A DNA stretch of 41,137 bases from Hyphomicrobiales bacterium (lineage in GTDB: Bacteria > Pseudomonadota > Alphaproteobacteria > Rhizobiales > Beijerinckiaceae), in the NCBI GenBank assembly GCA_019247605.1, contig JAFBAS010000042.1, positions 1-41,137 of the forward strand, written 5' to 3'. Below the pieces are notes generated by a model. The model ran no database searches and was not told the origin of the DNA. It saw only the letters and a program-made list of their open reading frames with translations. The translations under genes and the position numbers were made by a program. Shown here one piece after another: positions 8,021 through 16,504 of the stretch (the first letter of the stretch is position 1; each line of letters starts with the position of its first letter).

Positions 8021-8665
8021 ATGGATGTCTCGGCAATGGCACTGACGCGAAGGGCGTTCGCGGGTCTAGCCTCGGTTGGCATTTGCGCAATGCCGGCCCT
8101 GCGGGCATTTGCACAAACTGATGATGAAGCGGCTTATTTCGCCGGCACTGTGGAAGACAATGGCTATGTCTACCGGCGCACCAATATGGACCGAATCGAC
8201 CCGGTCTGGCGCAAGCAGCTCGTCAACTACGTTCACAGCGAGCAACCCGGCACCATCGTCGTCGATACAAAAGCGCATTTCCTCTACGTGGCCTTCGAGA
8301 ACAATACCGCGCTGCGCTACGGGGTAGGCGTCGGCAAGGAGGGCTTCAAATGGTATGGCCGCGCGCAAGTCGAGCGCAAGGCCCTCTGGCCCGGCTGGAC
8401 GCCGCCTCCGGAAATGCTGGCGCGGCGTCCGGATCTACCGCGCCACATGGAAGGTGGCCCCGACAATCCTTTAGGTCCGCGCGCCATGTATCTTTATCGC
8501 GACGGGCACGACCTCGATTACCGCCTGCACGGCACTGTCGAGCCTTGGAGCATCGGCTCGGACGTATCGAGCGGCTGCATCCGCCTGTTGCCGGAACATG
8601 TCATCGATTTGTTCCAGCGCACGCCGGTCGGTACCAAGGTTCTGGTGCTCGAGCATCTGGTGTGA
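8021..8665 (+). CDS. L,D-transpeptidase (YkuD domain), exported
   Basis: A 214-residue YkuD enzyme that forms 3-3 cross-links in peptidoglycan or attaches proteins to it, acting in the periplasm. The N-terminus has a twin-arginine-like signal (LTRRAFAGLASVGICAMPAL, about 8-27) ending near RAFAQ. The catalytic signature is complete: His170 in HGTVEPWSIG and Cys186 in SSGCIRL. The ATG at 8021 is chosen because GGTGAGG lies nine bases upstream. An ATG at 8036 would shorten the protein by five residues. The protein is short, without LysM or other binding domains, like the many small rhizobial YkuD proteins. It is alone on its strand in this stretch, followed after 117 bases by a Pal-like lipoprotein. 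Confidence 0.92.
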   Translation: MDVSAMALTRRAFAGLASVGICAMPALRAFAQTDDEAAYFAGTVEDNGYVYRRTNMDRIDPVWRKQLVNYVHSEQPGTIVVDTKAHFLYVAFENNTALRYGVGVGKEGFKWYGRAQVERKALWPGWTPPPEMLARRPDLPRHMEGGPDNPLGPRAMYLYRDGHDLDYRLHGTVEPWSIGSDVSSGCIRLLPEHVIDLFQRTPVGTKVLVLEHLV

Positions 8666-8782
8666 GCGCAAGGCTGTAGGCGAGCTCGGGTTCTCCTGAA
8701 AACGGCTGTGGTAATTGGCGAGCGTGACGAGCCGAGTTGAGGCCGTCATGCCGTGGATCAGAGGCAGAGGGGTCGATCATCA

Positions 8783-9307
8783 ATGGATAAATCGAAGCAG
8801 AAGATCGCAAAGGTGAAGCGGGGAATGGCGCTGGTGATGGCGCTGGCGCTCGCGGGCTGCGCCTCCGACTTGGCGCCATCGAAATCCACCGCGAACGACG
8901 CGCCCGCGGGTGCAGGGCTCAACATCCCGCCAGGTTCGAACGAAGATTTCATCGTCAACGTCGGGCGGCGTGTCTTCTTCACCGAGAATTCGGCGGCGCT
9001 CGACGACACGGCAAAGACCACCCTCGACAATCAGGCGGCTTGGCTTTCGACATACCCGGCCTACAAGGTGAAAGTGGAGGGCTTCGCCGACGAGAAGGGC
9101 AGCACTCAGTTCAACATGCAGCTTGGGGCCAAGCGCGCGGAAGCAGTCGTCTTCTATCTCGTGTCAAAGGGAATTCCGGCCGCGCGGCTCAAGGCGAAAT
9201 CCTTCGGCAATGCGTCCGACCGGAAAGTGAAGGCGTGCGATGACATCTCTTGCTGGTCTCAAAACCGACGCGCCGTGACCGTCCTCGTTACGGATGTCGA
9301 GACCTGA
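8783..9307 (+). CDS. Pal-like OmpA-family peptidoglycan-associated lipoprotein
   Basis: A 174-residue protein. A short cationic start and hydrophobic stretch end in the lipobox LALAGC (Cys26), so it should be lipidated and held in the outer membrane. The rest is an OmpA C-terminal peptidoglycan-binding domain: VEGFADEKGSTQFNMQLG, then AKRAEAVVFYLVSKGI, and the closing CWSQNRRAVTVLV typical of alphaproteobacterial Pal/Omp16. Pal normally sits in tolQRAB-pal-ybgF. None of those genes is nearby, so this is either a second, orphan copy or a displaced pal. I leave the symbol blank for that reason. The start at 8783 is used because an upstream in-frame ATG (8753) would put charged residues before the signal. 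Confidence 0.85.
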   Translation: MDKSKQKIAKVKRGMALVMALALAGCASDLAPSKSTANDAPAGAGLNIPPGSNEDFIVNVGRRVFFTENSAALDDTAKTTLDNQAAWLSTYPAYKVKVEGFADEKGSTQFNMQLGAKRAEAVVFYLVSKGIPAARLKAKSFGNASDRKVKACDDISCWSQNRRAVTVLVTDVET

Positions 9308-9322
9308 GGTTCACAAATCTTG

Positions 9323-9352
9323 TCGCGGCCTCAGTTGCGGGCGAAGCCGCGA
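9323..9352. terminator. Possible bidirectional hairpin between convergent genes
   Basis: TCGCGGC (9323-9329) is the perfect complement of GCCGCGA (9346-9352), with a 16-base loop, just after the Pal-like stop and overlapping the end of the convergent membrane-protein gene. There is no T-run, so this is a weak terminator call. Confidence 0.25.
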
Positions 9353-9678
9353 TAGACGAAGGCGCCTGCCGCAATGAGAATGACCCCGATTGCGGTGATG
9401 AGGAGAGGCGCGATCAACCAGAGCAGATAACCGCCCTCGATGAACCAGGTTTTGACAGCCTCGAGCACCTCATCACGTTTGCGCCCCGTCATCGCCGGAT
9501 CATCGAGACATTTTTTCACGTCGAACTGGGCAATCGTCTCTTTGCGGATTTGGCAATCGGCCAGGAAACCCTGCTCGACATGGGCTGCTTGTCGCGCGAA
9601 CACGACGACGAAACAGAGCACGGTCCAGGTGATGAACACCACGAGGAGAAGCCGAATCGACCCCTGGGCGAGATTCAT
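9331..9678 (-). CDS. Small membrane protein of unknown function
   Basis: A 115-residue protein that I do not recognise. It has two clear membrane segments, about residues 8-28 (IRLLLVVFITWTVLCFVVVFA in character) and 84-108, flanking a soluble loop of about 55 residues with two cysteines (CQIRKETIAQFDVKKC). The loop is probably periplasmic. It converges on the Pal-like gene and lies 137 bases beyond the end of fabI on the same strand, so it could be a distal member of the fab transcript, but the gap argues only weakly either way. Confidence 0.65.
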   Translation of the reverse strand: MNLAQGSIRLLLVVFITWTVLCFVVVFARQAAHVEQGFLADCQIRKETIAQFDVKKCLDDPAMTGRKRDEVLEAVKTWFIEGGYLLWLIAPLLITAIGVILIAAGAFVYRGFARN

Positions 9679-9815
9679 GCGTCAACCAAACCGTTTCGCG
9701 CGTCGCCTTCCAGCTTGACCGAAGTATTGCGCGGCGATCTGAACGCCCGCTTAATGTCGATCGAGGTAGCGGCGTCGTTCGCGCTTTCGACACGCAAGCG
9801 CGAACGCGCCAAAGG

Positions 9816-10760
9816 TCACTTGTCGCTTTTTCCCGATGACGATTCGGCCGCCGTTTCCGCCGCGTCGACGGTCTTCAAGGCTTCGGGGTGGGGCATGGAA
9901 ACGATGTTGTAGCCCGAGTCGACGTAATGGACCTCGCCCGTGACGCCGCTTGAAAGATCGCAGAGGAGATAAAGCCCGGCGTTGCCGATTTCCTCGATGG
10001 AGACCGAGCGGCGCAGGGGCGCGTGCCGTTTCTGAAAATTGAACATGAGTCGCGCGTCGGCGATGCCGGCACCGGCGAGGGTGCGAACAGGACCGGCCGA
10101 AATGGCGTTGACCCGAATGCCCGAAGGGCCGAAATCGGCCGCGAGATAGCGAACCGAGGCTTCGAGTGCGGCCTTGGCGACACCCATCACGTTGTAGTTC
10201 GGCATGACTCGGTTCGAGCCGTCATAGGTGAGAGTGAGCAGCGCGCCACCCGCGCTCATCAGGCGCGACGCGCGACGAGCAACCTCGGTGAACGAAAAGC
10301 ACGAGATCAACATCGTGCGCGTAAAGTTCTCACGCGTCGTATCCGCATAGCGGCCCTTGAGCTCGGTCTTGTCCGAAAACGCGATTGCATGAACCACGAA
10401 GTCGAGCCCACCCCATTTGGTGGCAATTTGGTCGAACACGGAATCCACCGAGCCGGCATCTTCGACGTCGCAGTGTTCGACGATCGAGGAGCCGAGCATT
10501 GTGGCGAGCGGACGAACCCGTTTGCCGAGCGCGCTTCCCTGATAGGTGAACGCAAGCTCAGCACCTTCGGAATGCAGCTTCTTGGCGATGCCCCAGGCGA
10601 TCGAGTGGTCATTCGCCACACCCATGACGAGACCACGCTTGCCCGCCATCATTCCGTGCCCGCGCGCGCCGGGCGCCTCGGCCCGGCTCGTTTCCTGCCC
10701 GCTCATCGCCGTGCCATTCTTGCGGGCGAGCATGGCGAACGACGTTTCGACCTCGTCCAT
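9816..10760 (-). CDS. fabI: Enoyl-[acyl-carrier-protein] reductase (NADH)
   Basis: A 314-residue short-chain dehydrogenase-type enoyl-ACP reductase that catalyses the last step of each fatty-acid elongation cycle. It shows the FabI-specific nucleotide region GLVMGVANDHSIAWGIAK (about 43-60), FVVHAIAFSD, and the FabI catalytic pair Tyr189-x6-Lys196 (YNVMGVAK), with SAGPVRTLAGAGI after it. The start at 10760 has GAGGATTGG at good spacing. It gives an N-terminal extension of about 35 residues relative to usual FabI proteins, and the ATG at 10706 would make a more typical protein. It is third in the leftward fabA-fabB-fabI order. The 272-base gap to fabB allows its own promoter. Confidence 0.93.
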   Translation of the reverse strand: MDEVETSFAMLARKNGTAMSGQETSRAEAPGARGHGMMAGKRGLVMGVANDHSIAWGIAKKLHSEGAELAFTYQGSALGKRVRPLATMLGSSIVEHCDVEDAGSVDSVFDQIATKWGGLDFVVHAIAFSDKTELKGRYADTTRENFTRTMLISCFSFTEVARRASRLMSAGGALLTLTYDGSNRVMPNYNVMGVAKAALEASVRYLAADFGPSGIRVNAISAGPVRTLAGAGIADARLMFNFQKRHAPLRRSVSIEEIGNAGLYLLCDLSSGVTGEVHYVDSGYNIVSMPHPEALKTVDAAETAAESSSGKSDK

Positions 10761-11032
10761 GGATCCAATCCTCGATTGCCGGAAGGCGCGCCCCTGCACG
10801 GGCGGGTCCTCCTCGCGGCGATCGCTGTCGACGGAGGCGCCGTCTGCAAACCGATCCCCGAATTCACTCTGCTGAAAGGGCAGTCCCCGGATGACCATTC
10901 CTTTTCCGGAAAGGACCTTCCAGCCGAAAGACGTGGATTTGCCCACCGCGTCCGGTCGAGCCCATCCGCACACGTTCGCAACGTCGGCGGGGAATGCATG
11001 TGCTTGCCTCCACCCGGCCCGATTCCGCGAGA

Positions 11033-12259
11033 TTAACCCTCATATCGTTGCAAAATTATTGTCGCGTTGGTGCCGCCGAAGCCAAAGGAGTTCGACATCA
11101 CGCAATCGATCTTGGCATCGTCGATGCGGGTAGTGACGATCGGCATGTCGGCGAAAGCAGGGTCGAGCTCCTCGATATGAGCGCTTTTGCAGATGAAGCG
11201 ATTGTTCATCATCAAAAGGCAATAGATGGCTTCCTGGACGCCGGTCGCGCCCAGCGAATGGCCGGTCAGCGATTTTGTCGCGGAAATCTTCGGGCATTTG
11301 TCGCCCCGCCCGAAGACCTCCCGAATGCCTTCGATTTCCTTCAAATCTCCGATCGGCGTCGAGGTGGCGTGCGGATTGATGTAGTCGATCGGCTCCTTGA
11401 CGCTCGCCAAAGCCATCCGCATGCATCGCACGGCCCCCTCGCCCGAGGGCTGAACCATGTCATAGCCATCGGAATTCGCGCCATATCCGGTGATCTCGCC
11501 ATAGATGCGGGCACCGCGCGCCTTGGCGTGCTCGAGTTCCTCGAGCACGAGCACGCCCGCTCCCCCTGCAATGACGAAGCCGTCCCGACCCTTGTCGAAA
11601 GCTCGAGACGCCCGCTCCGGGGTCGCGTTATATTTCGTCGACATCGCTCCCATGGCGTCGAACAGCGCCGACAAAGTCCAATCGAGCTCCTCGCAGCCTC
11701 CAGCAAAGACAACGTCCTGCTTGCCAATCTGAATGTTTTCATAAGCGTTGCCGACGCAGTGAACGGACGTCGCGCAAGCCGAGGAGATCGAATAATTGAT
11801 ACCCTTGATCTTGAACCACGTCGCGAGCGTCGCCGAGGCGGTCGAGCTCATCGTCTTCGGCACCGCGAAAGGGCCGACCCGCTTCGTCGAATGCGTCTCG
11901 CGAAACTTGTCGATCGAGGCGATCATGGTGCGAGTCGAGGGGCCGCCCGATCCCATGATGATGCCAGTGCGCTCGTTCGAGACCTCATGAGGCTCGAGCC
12001 CCGAATCCCGAACCGCCTGCTCCATCGCCACATGATTCCAAGCCGTGCCGCCGCCATGGAACCGCATGGCCCGACGGTCCACATAATCTTCGGCGTTCAA
12101 GGTCGGTGCGCCCGCGACAGCGCAACGCATGCCGCGCTCGGCGTATTCCGGCTGAAAGGTAATCCCGGACTTCGCCTCGCGCAGGGAAGCCAACACCTCT
12201 TGCGTGTTGTTGCCGATGGAGGAAACGATCCCCATCCCGGTCAGGACCACCCGCCTCAT
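11033..12259 (-). CDS. fabB: 3-oxoacyl-[acyl-carrier-protein] synthase I
   Basis: A 408-residue thiolase-fold condensing enzyme. The catalytic triad is visible: Cys162 in [12 protein letters not shown], His297 in [11 protein letters not shown] and His334 in [12 protein letters not shown]. The C-terminal [15 protein letters not shown] is also standard. The location directly after fabA identifies it as KAS I (FabB), which elongates unsaturated intermediates made by FabA, rather than FabF. GGGGAG precedes the ATG by about nine bases. The gap to fabA is 105 bases. Together with fabA it forms the unsaturated-fatty-acid branch and should affect membrane fluidity. Confidence 0.95.
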   Translation of the reverse strand: MRRVVLTGMGIVSSIGNNTQEVLASLREAKSGITFQPEYAERGMRCAVAGAPTLNAEDYVDRRAMRFHGGGTAWNHVAMEQAVRDSGLEPHEVSNERTGIIMGSGGPSTRTMIASIDKFRETHSTKRVGPFAVPKTMSSTASATLATWFKIKGINYSISSACATSVHCVGNAYENIQIGKQDVVFAGGCEELDWTLSALFDAMGAMSTKYNATPERASRAFDKGRDGFVIAGGAGVLVLEELEHAKARGARIYGEITGYGANSDGYDMVQPSGEGAVRCMRMALASVKEPIDYINPHATSTPIGDLKEIEGIREVFGRGDKCPKISATKSLTGHSLGATGVQEAIYCLLMMNNRFICKSAHIEELDPAFADMPIVTTRIDDAKIDCVMSNSFGFGGTNATIILQRYEG

Positions 12260-12364
12260 GTCAACGCACTCCCCGCTGCTTTTCTTCTTTCGCGGAGTTC
12301 CTCAAGGCGATCCCGTCTCGCCGGCGAGGCGCGCCCCGCCTGAAACCCGCCAATCCCATGCCCT

Positions 12365-12889
12365 TCACGCCGCCGGACTCGCGCTGGCCTGCTGAAAAAG
12401 CCCGACCCGCAAATCCTTCGCCTCGTAGATGCGCCGGCCGTCCGCCTCGAGCCAGCCATCGGCAACCCCGAGCACCAGCTTGGTGCGAAAGACGCGCTTC
12501 AGGTCGACGCCGTACACAACCTTCTTGACCGTGGTCAGCACCTGATCGGAAAATTTCACCTCGCCTACGCCAAGCGCGCGCCCCCGTCCCGGGGCGCCGA
12601 GCCATCCGAGAAAGAAGCCACAAAGCTGCCAGAGCGCATCCAGGCCAAGGCAGCCGGGCATGACCGGGTCACCTTTGAAATGGCAGTCGAAAAACCATAG
12701 ATCCGGCCGGATATCGAGCTCGGCGCGAATATGACCCTTGTCGTGCGAGCCTCCGCTCTCGCCGATCGAGGCGATGCGGTCGAACATCAACATCGGGGGC
12801 AACGGCAATTGCGCATTTCCTGGGCCGAACAATTCGCCCCGCGCACAGGCGAGCAGATCTTCATAAGAAAAGCTGTTGCGGCGAGACAT
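12365..12889 (-). CDS. fabA: 3-hydroxydecanoyl-[acyl-carrier-protein] dehydratase / isomerase
   Basis: A 174-residue hotdog-fold enzyme that dehydrates 3-hydroxydecanoyl-ACP and isomerises the product to the cis-3 form, opening the unsaturated-fatty-acid pathway. The catalytic His70 lies in [13 protein letters not shown] and the Asp84 in [10 protein letters not shown], the same numbers as in the E. coli enzyme. Length is normal. It is first in the leftward fabA-fabB-fabI group and divergent from irr, with a shared 256-base upstream region, an arrangement common in Rhizobiales. Confidence 0.96.
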   Translation of the reverse strand: MSRRNSFSYEDLLACARGELFGPGNAQLPLPPMLMFDRIASIGESGGSHDKGHIRAELDIRPDLWFFDCHFKGDPVMPGCLGLDALWQLCGFFLGWLGAPGRGRALGVGEVKFSDQVLTTVKKVVYGVDLKRVFRTKLVLGVADGWLEADGRRIYEAKDLRVGLFQQASASPAA

Positions 12890-13145
12890 AGGCTTAAGTC
12901 CGGCTCCCTGTGGCCAGTCGCGGCGAAAAATGGCGCCCCATTGCCGGTTCGGTTTCGGCCGCCTCGTATCACAATCGGCGTTGGCTTGAAAAGCTCGGCT
13001 CCCTCCACGAGCGCCTCGATGCGGAGGCTTCGCAAAGGGGTTCGGTAGGACGCCCGACCGCGGCGAAAGCCCTCTGTTGCAGCCGAGCCTGCAAGAGCTT
13101 ATGTCATTATTGCAAGGCGATATTCAAGATCGATCGGGACGAAAG
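12890..13145. promoter_or_regulatory. Divergent promoter region of fabA and irr
   Basis: 256 bases. For irr, TTGCAG (13077-13082), a 17-base spacer and TATGTC (13100-13105) form a candidate sigma-70-like promoter about 40 bases before the ATG at 13146. No convincing Irr (ICE-type) operator or FabR-like palindrome could be picked by eye. The fabA side is GC-rich without recognisable boxes. Confidence 0.35.
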
Positions 13146-13619
13146 ATGACGACGCTCAACCAAGGCTTCACGCTGAGGGACTTTGGTCCCGGTCAGGCGG
13201 GCGGCGCCTGCGTGGTGCGTGATCTGCGCGAGCGCCTCAGGGGAGCGGGCCTGCGTCCCACGCGGCAGCGTCTGTCGCTCGGCTGGTTGATCTTCGCCAA
13301 GGGGCACAGGCACCTCTCCGCCGAGGCGCTTTTCGAGGAGGCGTCGCGTTCGCGCCTGCAGGTGTCCTTGGCGACCGTCTACAACACGCTGAACCAGTTC
13401 ACGCAAGCCGGGCTTCTGCGGGAAATCGCCGTCGACGGCACGCGCACTTATTTCGACACGAACATTGCCGAGCATCATCATTTCTTTATCGAGGACGAGG
13501 GGCGCGTCATCGATATTCCCGCATCCGCGGTCGAAGTGAGCGATGTGCCGCCCGCGCCGGAGGGTTTCGAAGTGGCGCGCGTCGATGTCGTCGTGAGGCT
13601 GCGACGCAAGAGCCCCTGA
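13146..13619 (+). CDS. irr: Iron response regulator Irr, Fur family
   Basis: A 157-residue Fur-family repressor. The DNA-binding half reads LRGAGLRPTRQRLSLGWLIF, then SLATVYNTLNQFTQAGLLRE, wording specific to Irr. The triple-histidine heme-contact motif is present as AEHHHFF (His110-112). In Bradyrhizobium Irr an N-terminal GCPW heme-regulatory motif triggers degradation. Here the matching spot has only GGACVVRDL (Cys22, no Pro), so heme-triggered turnover through that motif is unlikely, as in Rhizobium and Brucella forms. The ATG at 13146 is chosen because upstream codons are outside the family. Irr proteins control heme and iron genes. The location beside fabA is conserved synteny rather than proof of fab regulation. 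Confidence 0.92.
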   Translation: MTTLNQGFTLRDFGPGQAGGACVVRDLRERLRGAGLRPTRQRLSLGWLIFAKGHRHLSAEALFEEASRSRLQVSLATVYNTLNQFTQAGLLREIAVDGTRTYFDTNIAEHHHFFIEDEGRVIDIPASAVEVSDVPPAPEGFEVARVDVVVRLRRKSP

Positions 13620-13768
13620 TCAAAAGCCGGTCGCCCGCTCAAGAAATCTTGATCCTGCGAATCTGACGAACGTTTCGGCCGGCGACAAGGGCTTGAGGCC
13701 TTTTCGGCGAAGCTGCCAAATCCATATCACCCCTTTGATCGAAATCGGCCGGGGAGGCATCTTCATCG

Positions 13769-14410
13769 ATGACGAAGGAAACACGCACCATTGAGCTCCA
13801 CACCTGGGACACACCCAATGGGCGCAAGATCAGCGTCGCGCTCGAGGAAATGGGTCTGCCCTATCGCGTTCGCCCGGTGAACATCACCAAGGGCGAGCAG
13901 CATGCGCAAAGCTTTCTGAGCATCAGCCCAAACAACAAGATTCCCGCCATTGTCGATCCGCATGGACCTGACGGCGCGCCGACCAGCGTGTTCGAATCGG
14001 GTGCGATCCTGCTCTACCTTGGGGAGAAGACTGGCAAATTCCTGCCGCGGAGCCTGCGTGACCGTGTGCCCGTGCTGGAATGGCTGATGTGGCAAATGGG
14101 AGGCTTCGGCCCGATGCCCGGCCAGGTCCATCATTTCCTTCAAGTGAAGGATGAGACAGACCGGCGCTATGGGCTCGAGCGCTACGCGCACGAGACGCGG
14201 CGGCTCTATGGCGTCCTCGACCGACGGCTCGAGGAGAAGGAATTTGTCGCCGGGCCACTTTCCATCGCCGATTTCGCGATTTTGGGGTGGGCTTGGCGCC
14301 ACGAGCGCCATCAAGTCGCACTGGCCGATTTCCCCCATGTCGAGCGCTGGTATCGAGCGCTCAATGCGCGCCCGGCCGTTCAGCGCGGCTTGAGCATAAA
14401 GCTGAACTGA
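13769..14410 (+). CDS. Glutathione S-transferase family protein, YfcG/YghU (Nu-class)-like
   Basis: A 213-residue glutathione-transferase fold. The thioredoxin-like N-domain reads IELHTWDTPNGRKISVALEEMGLPY, with the TPNGRKI wording of Nu-class enzymes (YfcG and YghU), then NNKIPAIVDPHGPDG and VFESGAILLYLGEKTG, which hold the cis-proline and the glutathione-binding E-S. The helical C-domain has WLMWQMGGFGPMPGQVHHF, again typical of that class. Known members act as disulfide-bond oxidoreductases with little classical transferase activity, so a redox role in the cytoplasm is likely. It is a single gene, convergent with the SH3-domain gene. Confidence 0.9.
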   Translation: MTKETRTIELHTWDTPNGRKISVALEEMGLPYRVRPVNITKGEQHAQSFLSISPNNKIPAIVDPHGPDGAPTSVFESGAILLYLGEKTGKFLPRSLRDRVPVLEWLMWQMGGFGPMPGQVHHFLQVKDETDRRYGLERYAHETRRLYGVLDRRLEEKEFVAGPLSIADFAILGWAWRHERHQVALADFPHVERWYRALNARPAVQRGLSIKLN

Positions 14411-14444
14411 ATTTTTGTTGAAAAGCTGAGGTGGAAGCGCAGCA

Positions 14445-15062
14445 TCAGTCGACCGTCTCACGCGGATAAACGCCCCACAGCTTATCCTCCTGAATATACC
14501 CGTCGAATTTATCGCTCTTCAAACGGCACCAGTTTCGTGAGCAATCGTGCACGGCCGCGAGGACCCGGGGTTGAAGCTTGGCGACAGTCGCGGAATTCGC
14601 ATCCGGACGCTCGAAGAGGCTGATCGTCTCTTCTTTGGACCAGGGTGCGATGAGCGCGGTGCGCCGGCCTGACAACAGGTTCTGTAGCACCCACCCTTCA
14701 GTGCCTTCCGAATCACGGATGCGCCGCCACTGTTCGAACTCGGCGGTGATCTCGACGGGCAGGCCGGCACGTTTGAAAATCCACTTCACCGGATGATCTC
14801 GATTGGGCCCCTCGCGAAGATTGACGCTGTCGGCCTTGAGGCTCACGAAACGAGGCATGGGGAGCTTGGTCACCGGACCTATGCCGGTCTCCTCGGCGCA
14901 AACTTGCGCACCCGCCGCGGTCGCAAGGCCGACTCCGAGGAGGACCGCCCGAACGAGCATGCCTGTACACTTGGGGCTAGACCGAAGCCATCCGTGCTCG
15001 CCCCTCGCGTCTCGCCAGGCCAAGGTCAGACCGGTAAGGGTCGAAACTCGCCGGAAATTCAT
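14445..15062 (-). CDS. Exported SH3-domain protein (bacterial SH3 / DUF1058 type)
   Basis: A 205-residue protein. After a long N-region, a signal sequence (LVRAVLLGVGLATAAGAQVCA, about 36-56) directs export. The mature part contains two SH3-like repeats: FVSLKADSVNLREGPNRDHPVKWIF, with GTEGWVLQNLLSG closing the first, and a second with SLFERPDANSATVAKL and a closing GYIQEDKLWGVYP. Rhizobial relatives are annotated as SH3 domain proteins of unknown role and may bind the cell wall. The ATG at 15062 has AAGGAG seven bases upstream. The internal ATG at 14960, next to the hydrophobic core, has no ribosome site, so the long n-region may be real. Confidence 0.85.
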   Translation of the reverse strand: MNFRRVSTLTGLTLAWRDARGEHGWLRSSPKCTGMLVRAVLLGVGLATAAGAQVCAEETGIGPVTKLPMPRFVSLKADSVNLREGPNRDHPVKWIFKRAGLPVEITAEFEQWRRIRDSEGTEGWVLQNLLSGRRTALIAPWSKEETISLFERPDANSATVAKLQPRVLAAVHDCSRNWCRLKSDKFDGYIQEDKLWGVYPRETVD

Positions 15063-15245
15063 GCGAGGCTCCTTGAAACATGCAGTGCCTGTCATTGAAA
15101 CATGCCTAAATGACGGCGCACGGCAGGCCTTAGGGCTCTATGTTCACGTGATTCGGCCCTCACAAAAGGAATGGAGCGGCCGGCTTAACGGCCCGTAAAA
15201 CAAAAAAGCTGGCATATGATGTTGGCACGTTCCGATCGGCGGGGG

Positions 15246-15284
15246 TGCGCAATACAGCGATCTCTTGAGCATCATCGCTGCGCA
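15246..15284. promoter_or_regulatory. Bulged inverted repeat in the leader of the 2-hydroxyacid dehydrogenase gene
   Basis: TGCGC (15246-15250) pairs with GCGCA (15280-15284), and AGCGAT (15256-15261) with ATCGCT (15274-15279), leaving a 5-base bulge on the left arm and a 12-base loop. It ends about 48 bases before the ATG at 15333. It could be an operator or a leader RNA hairpin. There is no T-run. Confidence 0.3.
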
Positions 15285-15332
15285 AGTTTAAGCTGACTTC
15301 TTGAACAAGTGCTTCGAGGACCGGGTGGCGCA

Positions 15333-16328
15333 ATGGCCAAAAAGAGACCTGTCGTCGTGGTGACCCGTCGCCTGCCGAGCGTCGTCGAGACGCGGCTGCG
15401 TGAGCTTTTCGACGCCAAGCTCAATTCAGACGACCATCCGATGACCCGCGACGAGCTCGCCGAGGCGATGTCCAACACCGATGTTCTCGTCCCCACCGTC
15501 ACGGACGACATCGACGCCGATCTCATCACGAATGCCGGCCCCTCGCTCAAGCTCATCGCCAATTTCGGCAATGGCGTCGACAATATCGATGTCTCCGCGG
15601 CGACCGGGCGCGGCATGGTCGTCACCAACACGCCACGCGTGCTCACCGACGACACCGCCGACATGACGATGGCACTTGTGCTCGCCGTCGCTCGTCGCTT
15701 GGTCGAGGGGGCGCGCACCCTCAGCGACGGGAATTGGAACGGCTGGTCACCGACCTGGATGCTCGGCCACCGCATCACCGGCAAGCGTCTCGGGATCGTC
15801 GGCATGGGCCGGATCGGCCAGGCATTGGCGCGGCGCGCGCGCGCCTTCGGGCTCGCGGTCCACTACCACAATCGTAGACGCGTCGATCCGCGCATCGAGG
15901 ATGCGCTCGAGGCGACTTATTGGGAGAGCCTCGATCAGATGCTGGCGCGCGTCGACATCGTGTCGGTCAACTGCCCGCACACACCCGCGACCTTCCATTT
16001 GCTCTCGGCGCGACGGCTGAAGCTGATGAAGCCCAATGCGATCATCGTGAACACGGCTCGCGGCGAGATCATCGATGAGACCGCACTCATCAAGATGCTC
16101 GAGGCAGGCGAGATCGCCGGCGCCGGCCTCGACGTCTTCGAGCACGAGCCCTCAGTGCCCCCGAAGCTCGCGCGTCTCGCCAAAGCCGGGAAAGTGACCC
16201 TCCTGCCGCATATGGGCTCGGCGACGAATGAAGGGCGGGTCGATATGGGAGAGCGGGTCATCGTGAACATCAAGACATTCATCGACGGCCACACCCCGCC
16301 CGACCGCGTGCTGCCCTCGATGATCTAA
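15333..16328 (+). CDS. D-isomer-specific 2-hydroxyacid dehydrogenase (glyoxylate/hydroxypyruvate reductase-like)
   Basis: A 331-residue NAD(P)H-dependent enzyme that reduces 2-oxoacids such as glyoxylate. The nucleotide fold shows GMGRIGQALARRARAFG (157-173). The catalytic residues are Arg243 (NTARGEII), Glu272 (DVFEHEP) and His293 (LPHMGSAT), all present. NFGNGVDNIDV is the substrate-loop wording of GyaR-type glyoxylate reductases, which are common in Rhizobiales. The ATG at 15333 fits the family start, and the frame extends eight codons upstream without support. The neighbours give no pathway. Glyoxylate reductase is the best guess, but other D-2-hydroxyacids are possible. Confidence 0.9.
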   Translation: MAKKRPVVVVTRRLPSVVETRLRELFDAKLNSDDHPMTRDELAEAMSNTDVLVPTVTDDIDADLITNAGPSLKLIANFGNGVDNIDVSAATGRGMVVTNTPRVLTDDTADMTMALVLAVARRLVEGARTLSDGNWNGWSPTWMLGHRITGKRLGIVGMGRIGQALARRARAFGLAVHYHNRRRVDPRIEDALEATYWESLDQMLARVDIVSVNCPHTPATFHLLSARRLKLMKPNAIIVNTARGEIIDETALIKMLEAGEIAGAGLDVFEHEPSVPPKLARLAKAGKVTLLPHMGSATNEGRVDMGERVIVNIKTFIDGHTPPDRVLPSMI

Positions 16329-16388
16329 TTGCGCGCGCGCCCAACGAAACCCCGTCAAGTTTCGCTTACCGCCAGCTGGGAACACGCT

Positions 16389-16445
16389 CCTCCGCGATTC
16401 TCCCCCATGTCCGCGGAGGCGGGCATCCAGCTTTCCCCGTTCGCC
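16389..16445. repeat. Dispersed palindromic (REP-like) repeat, partial
   Basis: CCTCCGCG (16389-16396) pairs with CGCGGAGG (16412-16419), and the stretch from about 16405 (ccatgtccgcggaggcgggc, then atccag) has the form of the interspersed palindrome common in alphaproteobacterial spacers. That palindrome, read in frame, gives peptides like KLDARLRGH. It lies between two convergent genes. Copy number cannot be judged from one window. Confidence 0.4.
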
Positions 16446-16504
16446 CTTTGATCCAGCTGGGTTTCGCAGCGCGGCAACGAGCGGGCGAAAACGCGATCGA
16501 TTGC

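Noticed and set aside
10023-12343. Long plus-strand frames across fabI and fabB
   Set aside because: They are antisense to two well-identified enzymes, have no recognisable domain and show shadow-type composition.
15178-15193. GGCCG...CGGCC palindrome as a terminator
   Set aside because: It has a short 5-bp stem and no following T-run on either strand in the right orientation, and no gene end is close to it.
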